A program made the position numbers and the translations under genes. The notes beneath the pieces were generated by a model, which saw only the letters and a list, made by a program, of their open reading frames with translations, searched no databases and was not told the origin of the DNA. Positions 51,513 to 60,338 of a stretch of DNA of 64,000 bases are shown one piece after another (positions within the stretch are counted from its first letter, which is position 1; the number at the start of each line of letters is the position of its first letter). Origin of the DNA: Janthinobacterium sp. (GTDB taxonomy: Bacteria; Pseudomonadota; Gammaproteobacteria; Burkholderiales; Burkholderiaceae_D); contig PKWL01000112.1 in the NCBI GenBank assembly GCA_003133225.1, positions 80,409-144,408 on the forward strand, written 5' to 3'.

Positions 51513-52733
51513 GTGAAGCGAATTTTTTTGATCTCCGCTACGGCGACATTGTTTTTGGGTACGACGTCGGCGTGGCCGCAGACAGCGGGTGTCGCCTTTG
51601 GCGGAACGGGATCGTTCGATCCGCTCGAACTTCAGCATGCGCGTGCGCGCGGGATCCAGGACAAAGCGCACCTGGTGCACTACACGAAGAAGTTCGACCT
51701 GAGTGGACTGCCGGAGTACAAACCTGACGGCAAGCTGAGCGGCACCATCCGGCAGTGGGGCTCGAACTATCTAGCCGACAGCATGCTTGGACGGTATCTG
51801 GAAGACGGCTTTCGCAAATACCATCCAGACGTCAAGTTCGCTGACAACCTGAAGAGTACCTTCATCGCGATGGCCGGCTTATATACCAAGCAGGCAGACC
51901 TCGCTCCCATGGGGCGCAAGCCCACTTGGGACGAGCTGCAGGCGTATCAACGCGTCTTCAACAGTTCCCCCGTCGAAATCGCGATGGCGACAGGATCGTA
52001 TGATGTCGCCGGCTGGACCTTTGCATTGAATGCATTTGTGCATAAAGACAATCCCATTTCGAAGTTGACGCTCGAACAACTTGACGGCATCTTTGGCGCG
52101 GAGCGAGATGGCGGCTGGACCGACAACAAATGGGATTCCACTGTGGCGCGCGGGCCGGAAAAAAACATTCGCACGTGGGGGCAACTCGGACTGACGGGAA
52201 AATGGGCAGATCAACCGATTCACGTGTACGCCTATAACTTGAACTATCATTTTCCGCGCGACTTTGCGGAAAATGTGATGCAAGGCGGCTACAAGTGGAA
52301 TGAAAAATTAAAGGAATACAGCAACGAGGCCCTGCCGGACGGGAGTGCGTTGATCAGTGCCGGCAAGTTGCTGGCCGCCGAGGTCGGCAAGGATCCATAC
52401 GGCATTACGTACACGGGGAAACTTTACGGCACGGCGCGGGTAAAGGCGCTCGCCCTGGCCGCTACGGAAGCGGGGCCCTACGTGGCCGCGACGCTCGATA
52501 CCGTGCAGGACGGCTCCTATCCGCTGTCACGCCACGTGTACTACTACGTGAATCGCGCTCCGGGTAAAAAAATTGATCCTCTGGTTCGCGAATTTCTCAG
52601 GTATGTCCTTAGTCGTGAGGGACAAGATGCGGTCCAACGCGATGGAAAATATTTGCCGTTGACGGCGGAAGTTGTCCGCGCACAACTGAAAAAGCTCGAC
52701 GAAACAGGAAAAAAGTCCACCTCTCTGGAATAA
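51513..52733 (+). CDS. PstS-like periplasmic binding protein 4
   Basis: It starts at GTG 51513, 12 bases after the previous stop, with GAGGGCG as ribosome site. The 406-aa product has signal FLISATATLFLGTTSAWPQ and the subgroup extension HYTKKFDLSGLPEYKP. Family blocks are complete (GTIRQWGSNYLADS, HKDNPISKLTLEQLDGIFGA, GPEKNIRTWGQLGLTGKWAD, REFLRYVLSREGQDAV). Its aromatic loop AYNLNYHFPRDFA replaces the Ser-Gly-Thr of true PstS. It ends nine bases before the next start. Confidence 0.78.
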   Translation: MKRIFLISATATLFLGTTSAWPQTAGVAFGGTGSFDPLELQHARARGIQDKAHLVHYTKKFDLSGLPEYKPDGKLSGTIRQWGSNYLADSMLGRYLEDGFRKYHPDVKFADNLKSTFIAMAGLYTKQADLAPMGRKPTWDELQAYQRVFNSSPVEIAMATGSYDVAGWTFALNAFVHKDNPISKLTLEQLDGIFGAERDGGWTDNKWDSTVARGPEKNIRTWGQLGLTGKWADQPIHVYAYNLNYHFPRDFAENVMQGGYKWNEKLKEYSNEALPDGSALISAGKLLAAEVGKDPYGITYTGKLYGTARVKALALAATEAGPYVAATLDTVQDGSYPLSRHVYYYVNRAPGKKIDPLVREFLRYVLSREGQDAVQRDGKYLPLTAEVVRAQLKKLDETGKKSTSLE

Positions 52734-52741
52734 AAGTCTAA

Positions 52742-53983
52742 ATGAACAAGCTAAATCCTACACTCCTTGCATCGCGCATGACGGGGATGCGCACCCTTGT
52801 TGCCTTGACCCTCACGGCATGTTTTGCAGCTCCGCTGCATATTGCATCAGCGCAAGAGAGCGCCAAAGCGACAACCGATGCCGCGGCTCTTTCCAAGGCG
52901 AGGGCGATCGGCACCAAGAATCGTTCATCGAAGGTGTATTACATCAAGAAGTTCGACCTGAATGGTCTGCCCGCGTACACGCCGCAGCAGCAGGTCACCG
53001 GTACGATCCGGCAATGGGGCGACAATTATCTAAAAGATAGCGGCCTTATGGCAGTGTGGGAAGATCAATTCCAGAAATTCCAACCGGGTGTGAAATTCGC
53101 CGACAACCTCGCAAGTTCGGCGGTGGCCTTTCCTGGCCTCATAGCCGGCGTTGCTGATCTCGCCCCGCTCGGGCGCCAAGCCCTGTGGGACGAGCTAAAA
53201 GGATTCGAGCGCGAGGGTGCGAAGCCAAATGATGCAGAAGGCACGGAAATTGTCGAAATCGTCATGGCGACGGGTTCCTATGACGTGCGCGGCTGGACTT
53301 TTGCGCTGGGAGCATTTGTGCATAAGGATAATCCCTTGTCCAAGCTGACGATGGCGCAACTGGATGGCATTCTCGGGTCCGAACGCAGTGGTGGCTGGGA
53401 CGGGCTGGACTGGAAAACCTCGGTCGCGCGCGGACCAGAAAAGAACATTCGCACTTGGGGCCAGCTCGGTCTGACTGGGGAGTGGGCAGACAAGCCTATC
53501 CACGTCTATGGATTCAATTTCAAGTATCACTTCGCTGACGAAATCGACAAGAAGGTTCTCAAGGGTTCAGGCAAATGGAATGAAAACCTGAAGATGTATT
53601 CGAACATGGCTGGGCTGAAGCATGATGGCTCCTTGACACCGGCCGGCGAACTGATGATGAAGGATCTCAGCGACGACCGTTTTGGAATCGCATACGCGGC
53701 CATGCCGTTTGTGACGCCGCAGACCAAAGCGCTGGCCCTCGCCGGACAGGACGGGAAATTTGTTGCGCTCAATATCGACAATGTTCAAAACCGGACCTAC
53801 CCATTAATTCGCGATGTGTATTATTACCTCAAACGCGATAAGGGGAAGCCAATCGATCCGAAGGTAAAGGAGTTCCTTCGTTACGTACTCAGCCGTGAAG
53901 GGCAGAGCGCGATTCAGCGTGATGGCAAATACTTGCCTTTGACTGCCGAGGCGGCCAAGGAACAGTTGAAGAAGCTTGACTGA
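52742..53983 (+). CDS. PstS-like periplasmic binding protein 5
   Basis: A 413-aa paralog of the long subgroup, with signal RTLVALTLTACFAAPLHIAS. YYIKKFDLNGLPAYTP, GTIRQWGDNYLKDS, GVADLAPLGRQALWDELKGF, HKDNPLSKLTMAQLDGILGS, GPEKNIRTWGQLGLTGEWAD and KEFLRYVLSREGQSAI are present. A 10-residue insertion (EREGAKPNDAEGTEIVE) before the third block sets it apart. The loop is YGFNFKYHFADEI. It probably arose by tandem duplication with its neighbours. Confidence 0.78.
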   Translation: MNKLNPTLLASRMTGMRTLVALTLTACFAAPLHIASAQESAKATTDAAALSKARAIGTKNRSSKVYYIKKFDLNGLPAYTPQQQVTGTIRQWGDNYLKDSGLMAVWEDQFQKFQPGVKFADNLASSAVAFPGLIAGVADLAPLGRQALWDELKGFEREGAKPNDAEGTEIVEIVMATGSYDVRGWTFALGAFVHKDNPLSKLTMAQLDGILGSERSGGWDGLDWKTSVARGPEKNIRTWGQLGLTGEWADKPIHVYGFNFKYHFADEIDKKVLKGSGKWNENLKMYSNMAGLKHDGSLTPAGELMMKDLSDDRFGIAYAAMPFVTPQTKALALAGQDGKFVALNIDNVQNRTYPLIRDVYYYLKRDKGKPIDPKVKEFLRYVLSREGQSAIQRDGKYLPLTAEAAKEQLKKLD

Positions 53984-54032
53984 TTTTTTGAAGGCCCCGC
54001 GAAGATGCGCCGGCTCCCCGCTTTTTCATTTA

Positions 54033-55202
54033 ATGCATACCAACATGCCCATGCAATCTACCCACTGCCGCCAGTTTGTTTCTGATCGCTTGCTGTCCAG
54101 TTTGCGCCTCTTTAGCCTGTTTAGCCCGCTGTGTCTGTCGACGGTCGCGACGCTGATTGCCGCGCCTGCGTGCGCGCAGCAGGCCGACCTGGGGCAGATA
54201 CCAACATACGAGTCTGTGCAGCACGTTTCCGGCACCATTCGCAACTACGGTTTTGGCTTTGGCGGCCTTTTGAAAGTTTGGGAAGATGGCTTTCGAAGAT
54301 ATCACCCGGATGTGACATTCAACGATGTTCTGCCGACCAGCGACGCCGCGTTTCCCGCGCTGGTGACGGGCGTTGCCGATCTCGGTGCGGATGGCGGCGA
54401 GCCGGCCATTACCGAGACGCTCTCTTTTTTTGAGACGTTCGGCTACCATGCGACATCGGTGACGGTAGCGTCCGGCACCTTCGACGTGGATGGCCGCTCA
54501 CCCGGCCTTGTGGTGTATGTCCATCGGGACAATCCGATAGCGCGTTTGACGATGAAACAGCTCGACGGCATTTTCGGCGCCGAGCGTAACGGCGGCTTGA
54601 GCGGTTTCAAATGGATGGTCAAGGCAGAGCGCGGCGCCGATCAGAACATCCGCACTTGGGGCCAGCTTGGCCTCACGGGCGAATGGGCCGACAAGCCAAT
54701 TCAGACTTATGGTCACGCGCCTTCCGGAACGTCTCGCTTTTTTCAATTGAAGGTGCTGCAAAATAGCGACAAGTGGAATCCGAACTATCGTGAATATGTT
54801 GAAACCGGTAGCAAAATGATCGCGGATGACGATCGACAACAGATCGGCGGCATCCAGCACATGCTGCGTGACGAACTCGCGAAAAATAAGTATGGCATTG
54901 CGTGGACCGTGGTGCCGCAAGCGAGCAAGGTGCCTGGCCTAAAACCGGTCGCGCTTGCCGAGCGCGAAGGCGGCCCTTACATTGTGCCGAGCAAAAAAAG
55001 CTTCCAGGACCGAACTTACCCCCTGGTGCGCAGCCTGTACATGTACCTCAACCGCAAGCCGGGCACGCCGGTCGAACCGAAACTAAAGGAATTCCTTCGC
55101 TATATCCTCAGTCGGGAGGGCCAGCAGGCCATCGTCGACAACGGCAACTACCTGCCGCTACCTGCGCAAACTATTCGCGATCAGTTGCGGGTTTTGGACT
55201 GA
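54033..55202 (+). CDS. PstS-like periplasmic binding protein 6, keeps Ser-Gly-Thr
   Basis: The start is uncertain: the frame is open from a TTG at 53976, inside the previous gene, and ATG codons at 54033, 54045 and 54051 all fit; no strong ribosome site helps. The signal is LRLFSLFSPLCLSTVATLIA, cut near ACAQQ. The mature part belongs to the short subgroup (GTIRNYGFGFGGLLKVWEDG). It differs from its neighbours in carrying APSGTSRFFQ at the anion loop, like the Ser-Gly-Thr of phosphate-binding PstS. Phosphate is thus more likely as ligand here than in the others. Confidence 0.75.
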   Translation: MHTNMPMQSTHCRQFVSDRLLSSLRLFSLFSPLCLSTVATLIAAPACAQQADLGQIPTYESVQHVSGTIRNYGFGFGGLLKVWEDGFRRYHPDVTFNDVLPTSDAAFPALVTGVADLGADGGEPAITETLSFFETFGYHATSVTVASGTFDVDGRSPGLVVYVHRDNPIARLTMKQLDGIFGAERNGGLSGFKWMVKAERGADQNIRTWGQLGLTGEWADKPIQTYGHAPSGTSRFFQLKVLQNSDKWNPNYREYVETGSKMIADDDRQQIGGIQHMLRDELAKNKYGIAWTVVPQASKVPGLKPVALAEREGGPYIVPSKKSFQDRTYPLVRSLYMYLNRKPGTPVEPKLKEFLRYILSREGQQAIVDNGNYLPLPAQTIRDQLRVLD

Positions 55203-55469
55203 GCTGCCAATGAAAGATCGATAACGCCGCTATGCCGCTATGGATGCGACGTGCTTTGGACTTGTGGCGTTGTTCTCCTGATAGTGACTCTTTTGGCGTC
55301 GTATCATTCGCCGGCTTTGAACGGGCCGAGGCCGTTTATGACAGCACCAAGCAAGCCACACCACGCCGAGTTCAAGCTAAGGAGTCGGCCGCGCAATGTT
55401 CGCGGCCGACTCCACGCCAGCTGGGAGAGGGTTTTCTACGAATAAATTCATCAGCCCGTTTCGATCCAA
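55203..55469. other. Intergenic after binding-protein operon
   Basis: No gene is supported. GCCGCTAT occurs twice in tandem near 55227-55243. The strong hairpin at 55381 is listed separately. Confidence 0.4.
55381..55413. terminator. Perfect 13-bp hairpin ending the binding-protein operon
   Basis: GGAGTCGGCCGCG (55381-55393) and CGCGGCCGACTCC (55401-55413) are perfect inverted arms around CAATGTT. It lies about 180 bp after the last binding-protein gene and 57 bp before the next phased array. There is no T-run, so it could stop transcription with Rho or protect an mRNA end. Confidence 0.55.
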
Positions 55470-55523
55470 CTTAATTTGGATTCAGTTTGAATTAATCTTC
55501 TATTAATGTCTGAATATTATATT
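55470..55523 (+). promoter_or_regulatory. 11-bp-phased array plus -10, promoter of outer-membrane protein
   Basis: Units CTTAATTTGGA (55470), TTCAGTTTGAA (55481), TTAATCTTCTA (55492) and TTAATGTCTGA (55503-55513), a 4-bp spacer and TATATT (55518-55523). It is the sister of the array at 44370 (31 of 44 positions). Confidence 0.7.
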
Positions 55524-55574
55524 GGCATGGGTCTGCTAGCAAACCATGGACTACTCTCAGTAGCGAAGAAAATC

Positions 55575-55676
55575 ATGAAAACAATTTCAAAAGTGATATT
55601 TATAACGGGTCCTGGCGTTACGACCATGTTCGGAGTTTTTGCGACAGATGCGAAAAAATCAAAGCACCATGCGTAA
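55575..55676 (+). pseudogene. Possible 33-codon remnant or leader
   Basis: A short frame opening MKTISKVIFITGPGVTTMFG overlaps the start region of the next gene. Its first residues resemble the signal peptide of the small exported protein at 44500 (MKTLSKIVLVAVLG), and both lie behind sister promoters. It may be a leftover of a duplicated copy or a leader peptide. Confidence 0.3.
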
Positions 55677-56433
55677 TCCATTTCAGCATATCGTCAACGC
55701 ACTCATCTTGGCTGTCGTGCTGCCCGCAGCGCCAGTCTGGGCATCGGGCGGGCCGCCGATGATTACCGATGACCCGGGTACGCCGGGCGACGGCCATTGG
55801 GAAATCAACGTGGCCGAGTTATCAAACCACGTTGCGGGCGCGACCACCTATCAGTTACCTTTGGTCGATTTAAATTACGGTGTCGGCGATCGTATTCAAC
55901 TCAAATTAGAAATGCCTTGGTTAATGGAGAATCAGAGCGGTACCAGGCTTAGCGGTGCTGGCGACGGTTTGGCCGGAGTCAAGTGGCGCTTCTACGATGA
56001 GGGCGAAAAAGGCTGGCAAATTTCTACCTATCCGCAGGTGGAATTCGGTTTTCCTCGTTCGAACGCGACTCGTAATGGGATGATTGACGGCGGCACCAGT
56101 TACCTGCTGCCGGCCGAGTTCGTATATGGTTTCGACGACTTTGACATTAATGTCGAATTGGGCCGCTGGTTTCGTCCAGCGCAGCAAGAAGATACCTGGA
56201 CAGCCGGTCTTGTGTTAAGCCATGAAGTGCGCAAAGGCTTTGAGCTAATCGCGGAACTGCACGATGAAGTAGCCATGCATCAGCCACAAAGCGAGCTGAT
56301 TCTTAACTTCGGCGCGCGCTGGAATTTATCTGAACGTTACACGCTACTGTTGTCTGCCGGGCGCGACATTCACAACACCTTTGGAGCGAAGAATACGCTT
56401 CTGACGTACCTCGGCCTGCAAATGCACTATTAA
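55669..56433 (+). CDS. Outer-membrane barrel protein (MetA phenol-degradation type)
   Basis: The ATG at 55669 is used; 55648 would add seven residues. The 254-aa product has a Sec signal (VNALILAVVLPAAPVWAS) and then the opening GGPPMITDDPGTPGDGHWEI typical of the MetA-pathway-of-phenol-degradation/transporter family of small barrels. Alternating strands continue to the end (TLLLSAGRDIHNTFG) and the chain stops in TYLGLQMHY, with a terminal aromatic residue as barrel proteins need. These proteins are thought to let hydrophobic or small molecules through the outer membrane. Its role in the island is unknown. Confidence 0.7.
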   Translation: MRNPFQHIVNALILAVVLPAAPVWASGGPPMITDDPGTPGDGHWEINVAELSNHVAGATTYQLPLVDLNYGVGDRIQLKLEMPWLMENQSGTRLSGAGDGLAGVKWRFYDEGEKGWQISTYPQVEFGFPRSNATRNGMIDGGTSYLLPAEFVYGFDDFDINVELGRWFRPAQQEDTWTAGLVLSHEVRKGFELIAELHDEVAMHQPQSELILNFGARWNLSERYTLLLSAGRDIHNTFGAKNTLLTYLGLQMHY

Positions 56434-56608
56434 AGCAAATTTGCCCCCGTTTTACGCCTAGCAGGAAAGCCGGAGTCGATTTTTTGTTGCGGTAGAGGCA
56501 ACAAAAAAATGAAACTACTACCGGCAGAGCCTGGTGGTTTACCTTACAACACAGGCAGCGTACGGCAGAATCCCTCGGGGCTGCGCCTGTTCCAATAACG
56601 AGCGTAGA
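56434..56608. other. Intergenic with symmetric A/T-flanked hairpin
   Basis: No gene is supported. TTTTTTGTTGC (56480-56490) and GCAACAAAAAA (56498-56508) are inverted around GGTAGAG. The T-run precedes the stem on both strands, so it is not a standard terminator. Confidence 0.5.
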
Positions 56609-56640
56609 TTAAGGTTCAATTTAGGTTCATGTTATACGCT
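56609..56640 (+). promoter_or_regulatory. 11-bp-phased array plus -10, promoter of second binding-protein operon
   Basis: Units TTAAGGTTCAA (56609-56619) and TTTAGGTTCAT (56620-56630), four bases and TACGCT (56635-56640). The two units agree at nine of eleven positions. The gene at 56802 starts 161 bp later. Confidence 0.6.
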
Positions 56641-56801
56641 CTTTATTGAGGACATCAAATGCGTGTAATATAAAACCATAGGCGCAAACTCAGAAATCGT
56701 CATTGTGTGGCATAGAAGTCAAGTATCGGCATCGTAAAGTTGACATTTCGGTAGTGTACGAAGTCCCGCTTTGATAAACGTTCGTTGAGGAGAGAAGGTC
56801 C

Positions 56802-57917
56802 ATGATTGCAAAAATAATAAGAATTGGTACTATGGCATCACTATTTATGAGTATGCTTGTCTCAGGGCAAGCATATGGAGAGGAGGACCTGCGCTCTATA
56901 CCGTCTTATAAGCCAGAAATACATTGTGAAGGAGGGCTGCGGATATTTGGCAATTGGATGCGTGGAAATATGATCAAATTGGTGGAGGGATTCCAGAAGT
57001 TCCACCCAGATTGCGTGGTTGGCACCAACTTCATGACTAGCAGCGAAGGAGGAATTGCCGGACTTTACACGGGGATCTCTGATATCGCACCAATGGGAGA
57101 TGATGCCAAGATTACCGACATGATGCCTTTTTATGATACTTTCCATTATGTTCCGACGGAGATTTCAATTGCGACCGGCGGTCACGAGGCGCGTGGTTCC
57201 CTTTGGCCTGCCGTAATTCTTGTAAATAAGGACAATCCGCTCACTAAGCTGACAATGGACCAGTTGTCGCGCGTATTCGGCGGGGCGCGAACCGGCGGTT
57301 GGGAAATCGGTGCCGACGCCAGCAATGGCCTGCGTTACACCGCTAAGTACGCGCGCGGGGCGGAAAAGAACATTCGTACTTGGGATCAACTCGGGGTGAA
57401 TGGCGAATATGCGCATAAGCCCATCCAGACGTACGGATATATCGCCCCGGGCTTTATTATTTATATGGAGCGCAGGCTGAATCACTGGTCTCAGAAATGG
57501 AATGAAAATTATAAGGAATTTGTCGAAACGCAACAGGCGACCAAAGACGCCGGCGGCTTGGAGGTGGCCAGCGAGCGGATGTTGGAGACCTTGTCCAAGG
57601 ATAAATTTGGGATCGGCTGGGGGGCTTGGTTACATGCCAAGGATTACCCCAATTTGCGGGTCTTGGCGATCGCCGACAAGGACGGCGGCCCCTACGTGCC
57701 ATTTTCTGCTGCCAATGTACAGAACCGCTCCTATCCTCTTACCCGCGATTACTACATGTATATCAACAAGGCGCCAGGCCGGCCCCTTGACCCGAAGGTT
57801 CGTGAATTTTTGCGCTTTTGCTTGAGCCGGGAAGGTCAGCAGATCATTGTTGGTCATGGCGTCTTCAATCCGATGCCCGTGTCATATATTAATGAGCAGT
57901 TAAAGAAGTTGGACTGA
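56802..57917 (+). CDS. PstS-like periplasmic binding protein 7
   Basis: A 371-aa paralog with signal MASLFMSMLVSGQAYGE and GGAGAG upstream. Short subgroup: CEGGLRIFGNWMRGNMI, VEGFQKFHPDCV, GISDIAPMGDD, NKDNPLTKLTMDQLSRVFGG, GAEKNIRTWDQLGVNGEYAH and REFLRFCLSREGQQII. Two Cys (HCEGG and PDCVVG) could form a disulfide, which the paralogs lack. The anion loop reads YGYIAPGFIIYME. Its upstream part is AT-richer than that of the earlier copies. It heads a second operon of four binding proteins. Confidence 0.75.
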   Translation: MIAKIIRIGTMASLFMSMLVSGQAYGEEDLRSIPSYKPEIHCEGGLRIFGNWMRGNMIKLVEGFQKFHPDCVVGTNFMTSSEGGIAGLYTGISDIAPMGDDAKITDMMPFYDTFHYVPTEISIATGGHEARGSLWPAVILVNKDNPLTKLTMDQLSRVFGGARTGGWEIGADASNGLRYTAKYARGAEKNIRTWDQLGVNGEYAHKPIQTYGYIAPGFIIYMERRLNHWSQKWNENYKEFVETQQATKDAGGLEVASERMLETLSKDKFGIGWGAWLHAKDYPNLRVLAIADKDGGPYVPFSAANVQNRSYPLTRDYYMYINKAPGRPLDPKVREFLRFCLSREGQQIIVGHGVFNPMPVSYINEQLKKLD

Positions 57918-57968
57918 CGCCTAATTTTTTGGTCATAAATGAATAACTATAAGCAAGGAGACGAGACA

Positions 57969-59171
57969 ATGTGGAAGTTAGGGATTTCCCGCCAACTGAG
58001 CGATGACGGCCTGTTCAGAGGAGCGCAACTGCTGTCTGTTGTGTGTGGCTGTATGATCGGCATGCTATCGGTTGCGTCGGTCAGCGCGGCACCGATCGAT
58101 TTTGTCGATGCCAAACTGCCGTCCTATCAGCCTAAACCAGTGACGTTAGATAAGAGCCGGGGTTACGTGCAGCCCGACGGCTCCATTCAGATCGTCGGGT
58201 ACGATGATATGAGTGGCATGTTGGCGACCATGAATCAGCTTTTCATCAAGTCGCACCCTGGCTTCAAATTCAAGATGGAGCTCCATGGAAACGGTACCGC
58301 CATTCCAGCCATAACCTATGATGCGAGCGCATTCGGGCCGCAGGGTGGCGGTGCGACGGTTTTGCAACTGCTGCCGTACGAAAAAATCTACGGCGGCTCG
58401 AAGGCAGAGCCGGTGGCGGCCCTGGTCATTCGCGTGGCACACGCATCCCTGAATCCTAAGGCGAAGCTGGCCCCCTTGGGGCTGATCGTGAACAAGAAAA
58501 ACCCGATCACATCCCTGACCATGGAGCAGGTGACGGGAATGTTTGCTTTTGGCAGTGGAACGGGCGACATCACCGCCTGGAGCCAGCTTGGCCTTAAAGG
58601 CGCCCTGGCCGGCAAATCGATCCATCCGACAGGGTTGTCGGAGGATGCCTATGACCGTCCAGAGGATCTGGGCATGGGTGAATTCATGATGTTTCGGAAA
58701 ATGGGCCAGCATCCCGGATTCCCATTTTCACCACGGTATGAGCGGATGAAGCGCTATTCCGAGGTTGTGGAAACGGTCAAGGGGGATCCCCTCGCTATAG
58801 GACTCGTCGCCCTAAACAAGGTGGACGCCAGTGTCAAGGTCGTGCCCATACTTGACAATGATGGCAAGGCACTCACGACCGGCAGTGCGGCGGATATCGT
58901 CGCCGGCCGCTATCCATACGACCGTTACCTGTATATTTATGTGCGGCGCCCGCTGGGCGAGGCCTTCGATCCATTCGTCAAGGAATACTTGCGCATGATT
59001 CTTTCCAAACAAGGACAGATAATCGTCGCCAAGGATTCTAAAGGCTATCTGCCGCTCAACATCCATGAAGTAGAAGAAGAACTGGACAAGCTGGAACGCG
59101 CCAACGTGTGGGAGAAGCGCTCGGTACAAGGTCCTAAATTGAACTTTCCATTCCCTTCGCCCCAACCATGA
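57969..59171 (+). CDS. PstS-like periplasmic binding protein 8 (divergent)
   Basis: ATG 57969 has AAGGAG (57955-57960) and is preferred to 57939. The 400-aa product has signal VVCGCMIGMLSVASVSAAP. It is a diverged member: QIVGYDDMSGMLATMNQLFI and HPGFKFKMELHGNGTAIPAI replace the usual start. VNKKNPITSLTMEQVTGMFA and SQLGLKGALAGKSIHPTG replace the RTWG block. The C-terminus is KEYLRMILSKQGQIIV. It ends in ATGA overlap with paralog 9; these two resemble each other more than the rest, so they may bind as a pair. Confidence 0.7.
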   Translation: MWKLGISRQLSDDGLFRGAQLLSVVCGCMIGMLSVASVSAAPIDFVDAKLPSYQPKPVTLDKSRGYVQPDGSIQIVGYDDMSGMLATMNQLFIKSHPGFKFKMELHGNGTAIPAITYDASAFGPQGGGATVLQLLPYEKIYGGSKAEPVAALVIRVAHASLNPKAKLAPLGLIVNKKNPITSLTMEQVTGMFAFGSGTGDITAWSQLGLKGALAGKSIHPTGLSEDAYDRPEDLGMGEFMMFRKMGQHPGFPFSPRYERMKRYSEVVETVKGDPLAIGLVALNKVDASVKVVPILDNDGKALTTGSAADIVAGRYPYDRYLYIYVRRPLGEAFDPFVKEYLRMILSKQGQIIVAKDSKGYLPLNIHEVEEELDKLERANVWEKRSVQGPKLNFPFPSPQP

Positions 59172-60307
59172 AGAATACGATCATGACTCCTTTTACCAGC
59201 CATCATAGCGGCGCGTTCAGCTCCAATTTGTTTACCAGGATCGCGGCCGCCGCTGCCATCGCCGCTAGCTGCCTGTTCACTCCATTGACGCACGCGGCGG
59301 ATATGGGTATTGCGCCTGACATCAAAGCCTACGTTCCAAAGCCGCTGACGGTGCCAACAGACAGGCCATACGTCGTTGCAAAAGATACCGTATTCATTGC
59401 GGGTAATGATGTACTTGATCCGCTCTGGAAAATCATCCACGAACGATTCCAGGCTCACCATCCAAACATCAAATTCAAGATGTTAATGTGGGGTTCGACG
59501 CTCGCTGTCGAAGGCCTGGTTAGTGAAAAATCGGCACTCGGTCCCATCGGACGCTTTAACCGGCGGGTCGAAGCCGATGCCTTTACTGAGCGTTTCGGTT
59601 ACCCGGTGACGTATTTCCAGATCGGTTACGACCATAACCCAAACAACAAGCTGTCTACCGGTATTTGGGTTCATTCGAGCAATCCGATCAAGTCCTTAAC
59701 CAAGGATCAGGTTGCTCGCATATTTTCTTCGGGGAACGGCAAAGGCGACATTACCCACTGGAGCCAGCTCGGCGTCACGCAATCGGATTGGGCCAATCTC
59801 CCTATCCACGCCTATGCAGCGCGCGATACGAGCGGCATCTTGGCTTTGATCGACGAATTTCGCCACATGATTGGCGGTACCCCCTATTCACCGCGCATCG
59901 AGTGGCTTCCCAAGGGCGCCGCTGTCATCGATACGGTTGCGCAAGACGCTTTCGGCATGGGACTGATGGATTTCTGGAATAACGCGATGGAAATGCGCGG
60001 AGTGACCAAATGGCCGCGCATGGATGAATTCCACGACAAGGTGAAATTTGTGCCAATCTCGATCGACGAAAACAGTGAGCCTTCCGATGGAACCTTAACT
60101 GGAAGCTTGCATCCGTTTTCGAGCGGCTTCGGAATCGACATCAATAAGGCTCCCGGCAAGCCACTCGATCCCTGGCTCAAGGCCTATTGCGAATTTCTTG
60201 TTTCCACGGAAGTACAAGAAATCATTTCATCACCTGAGATGCGCAAATTTGGCTTCCGACCTCTTCAAGCCGGCGACGTTGCCAAGGAATTGAAAAAGTT
60301 GGAGTAA
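59168..60307 (+). CDS. PstS-like periplasmic binding protein 9 (divergent)
   Basis: A 379-aa protein starting in the ATGA overlap. The signal is ITRIAAAAAIAASCLFTPL in essence (FTRIAAAAAIAASCLF as read), cut near THAAD. FIAGNDVLDPLWKIIHERFQ, HPNIKFKMLMWGST, SSNPIKSLTKDQVARIFSSG and THWSQLGVTQSDWANLPIHA show its link to paralog 8. The loop AARDTSGILALIDEFR keeps a Thr-Ser-Gly that could bind an anion. The last block differs (KAYCEFLVSTEVQEII) and lacks the LSR-GQ core, the furthest departure in the family. Confidence 0.7.
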   Translation: MKNTIMTPFTSHHSGAFSSNLFTRIAAAAAIAASCLFTPLTHAADMGIAPDIKAYVPKPLTVPTDRPYVVAKDTVFIAGNDVLDPLWKIIHERFQAHHPNIKFKMLMWGSTLAVEGLVSEKSALGPIGRFNRRVEADAFTERFGYPVTYFQIGYDHNPNNKLSTGIWVHSSNPIKSLTKDQVARIFSSGNGKGDITHWSQLGVTQSDWANLPIHAYAARDTSGILALIDEFRHMIGGTPYSPRIEWLPKGAAVIDTVAQDAFGMGLMDFWNNAMEMRGVTKWPRMDEFHDKVKFVPISIDENSEPSDGTLTGSLHPFSSGFGIDINKAPGKPLDPWLKAYCEFLVSTEVQEIISSPEMRKFGFRPLQAGDVAKELKKLE

Positions 60308-60338
60308 TCCGCGGCTCTTGCATGTCACTTCCCTAGTT

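Noticed and set aside
56480..56508. Hairpin with T/A tracts as rho-independent terminator
   Set aside because: The T-run is 5' to the stem and an A-run is 3' on both strands, the wrong order for intrinsic termination.
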